Shown piece after piece: positions 5,400 to 5,662 of a stretch of 5,662 bases of DNA; positions within the stretch are counted from its first letter, which is position 1, and every line of letters begins with the position of its first letter. The notes under the pieces were generated by a model. The model made no database searches. It saw nothing but the letters and a program-made list of their open reading frames with translations, and was not told the DNA's origin. The translations under genes were made by a program, and so were the position numbers. The stretch comes from an uncultured Eggerthella sp. GTDB lineage: Bacteria; Actinomycetota; Coriobacteriia; Coriobacteriales; Eggerthellaceae. The stretch lies in the NCBI GenBank assembly GCA_902470405.1, contig CABRGJ010000075.1:1-5662 (forward strand), read 5' to 3'.

Positions 5400-5662
5400 A
5401 TGAATCAAGAAATGAAAGCTGCTGAAACCGATCCTAAGATGGCGCCTGTTCGCCGCGTGGTCATCACGGGTATGGGCGCGGTCTCGCCAGCTGGCTTAGG
5501 CGTCGAGACGCTCTGGGATACGCTTATGGAGGGAAAGTCTTGCATTCGCGAGCTTACGCCCGAAGAACAAGAGCGCTTCGGTGTCACGGTAGCCGCGCGT
5601 GTTCCTGATTATGATCCTATCGAGGCGGGATTCACCAAGAAGGAATCACGTCGTTTTTCGCG
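5400..5662 (+). CDS. fabF: 3-oxoacyl-ACP synthase II (FabF), 3' partial
   Basis: The first 87 codons are in the window and the gene runs off the right edge. After a leader of about 16 residues comes VRRVVITGMGAVSPAGLGVETLW, the N-terminal strand and glycine-rich turn of condensing enzymes of the KAS I/II type. ME.GKS and then ARVPDYDP and a KKESRRFSR segment follow, all as in FabF. FabF extends acyl-ACP by condensing it with malonyl-ACP. The catalytic Cys and two His lie beyond the window, so they cannot be checked. KAS I (FabB) is less likely given the fabG-fabF order typical of Gram-positive operons. The 39-nt gap after fabG is the longest inside the cluster but has no visible promoter or terminator. 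The N-terminus is about a dozen residues longer than usual. Confidence 0.92.
   Translation, partial: MNQEMKAAETDPKMAPVRRVVITGMGAVSPAGLGVETLWDTLMEGKSCIRELTPEEQERFGVTVAARVPDYDPIEAGFTKKESRRFS

Noticed and set aside
4530..5450. Shared P-[IV]-R-R-V N-terminal pattern in FabG and FabF
   Set aside because: The folds are unrelated; both simply have a short leader before a first beta strand, so the similarity is probably chance.

Overview
This window looks like a chromosomal fragment of a moderately GC-rich, Gram-positive-type bacterium. My best guess is class Coriobacteriia (the gut and oral Slackia/Eggerthella/Cryptobacterium group). The reasons are the Streptococcus/Firmicute-like fatty-acid gene set (FabT-type MarR regulator, FabK enoyl reductase) combined with actinobacterial-looking codon use. 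The taxonomic call is inference. All genes lie on the + strand.

Layout. Positions 2-748 hold the 3' end of an rRNA methyltransferase gene, the RlmK domain of a probable RlmKL fusion. Positions 749-1012 are a 264-bp intergenic region containing a possible 33-codon small ORF, two tandem FabT-type operators (TTTGA-N3-TCAAA) over a promoter, a terminator-like hairpin at the predicted transcription start, and a small hairpin before the first ribosome binding site. From 1013 to the window end there is a tight unidirectional cluster: degV/fakB-like fatty-acid-binding protein, fabT-like regulator, acpP, fabK, fabD, fabG and the start of fabF. Gaps between these genes are 5-39 nt, which indicates one operon.

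How it works together. AcpP carries the growing chain, FabD loads malonyl groups onto it, FabF condenses, FabG reduces the 3-keto group and FabK reduces the enoyl group. The DegV-family protein at the head probably binds fatty acids, as FakB proteins do when exogenous fatty acids are phosphorylated for phospholipid synthesis. The MarR protein closely resembles streptococcal FabT, which represses type II fatty acid synthesis when acyl-ACP signals that fatty acids are plentiful. The two operators upstream of degV match the FabT site remembered from streptococci and lactococci, so the likely model is an autoregulated operon joining fatty acid uptake, sensing and synthesis under one promoter.

Most notable: the paired FabT-like operators; a terminator-like stem-loop at the transcription start; a FabD with several altered signature motifs (GFSLGQ instead of GHSLGE, EIGYGG instead of EIGPGK); a FabG with about 24 extra Ala/Glu-rich residues; and the lack of fabH where streptococci have it. 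No CRISPR array, tRNA, rRNA, insertion sequence or phage feature was seen.
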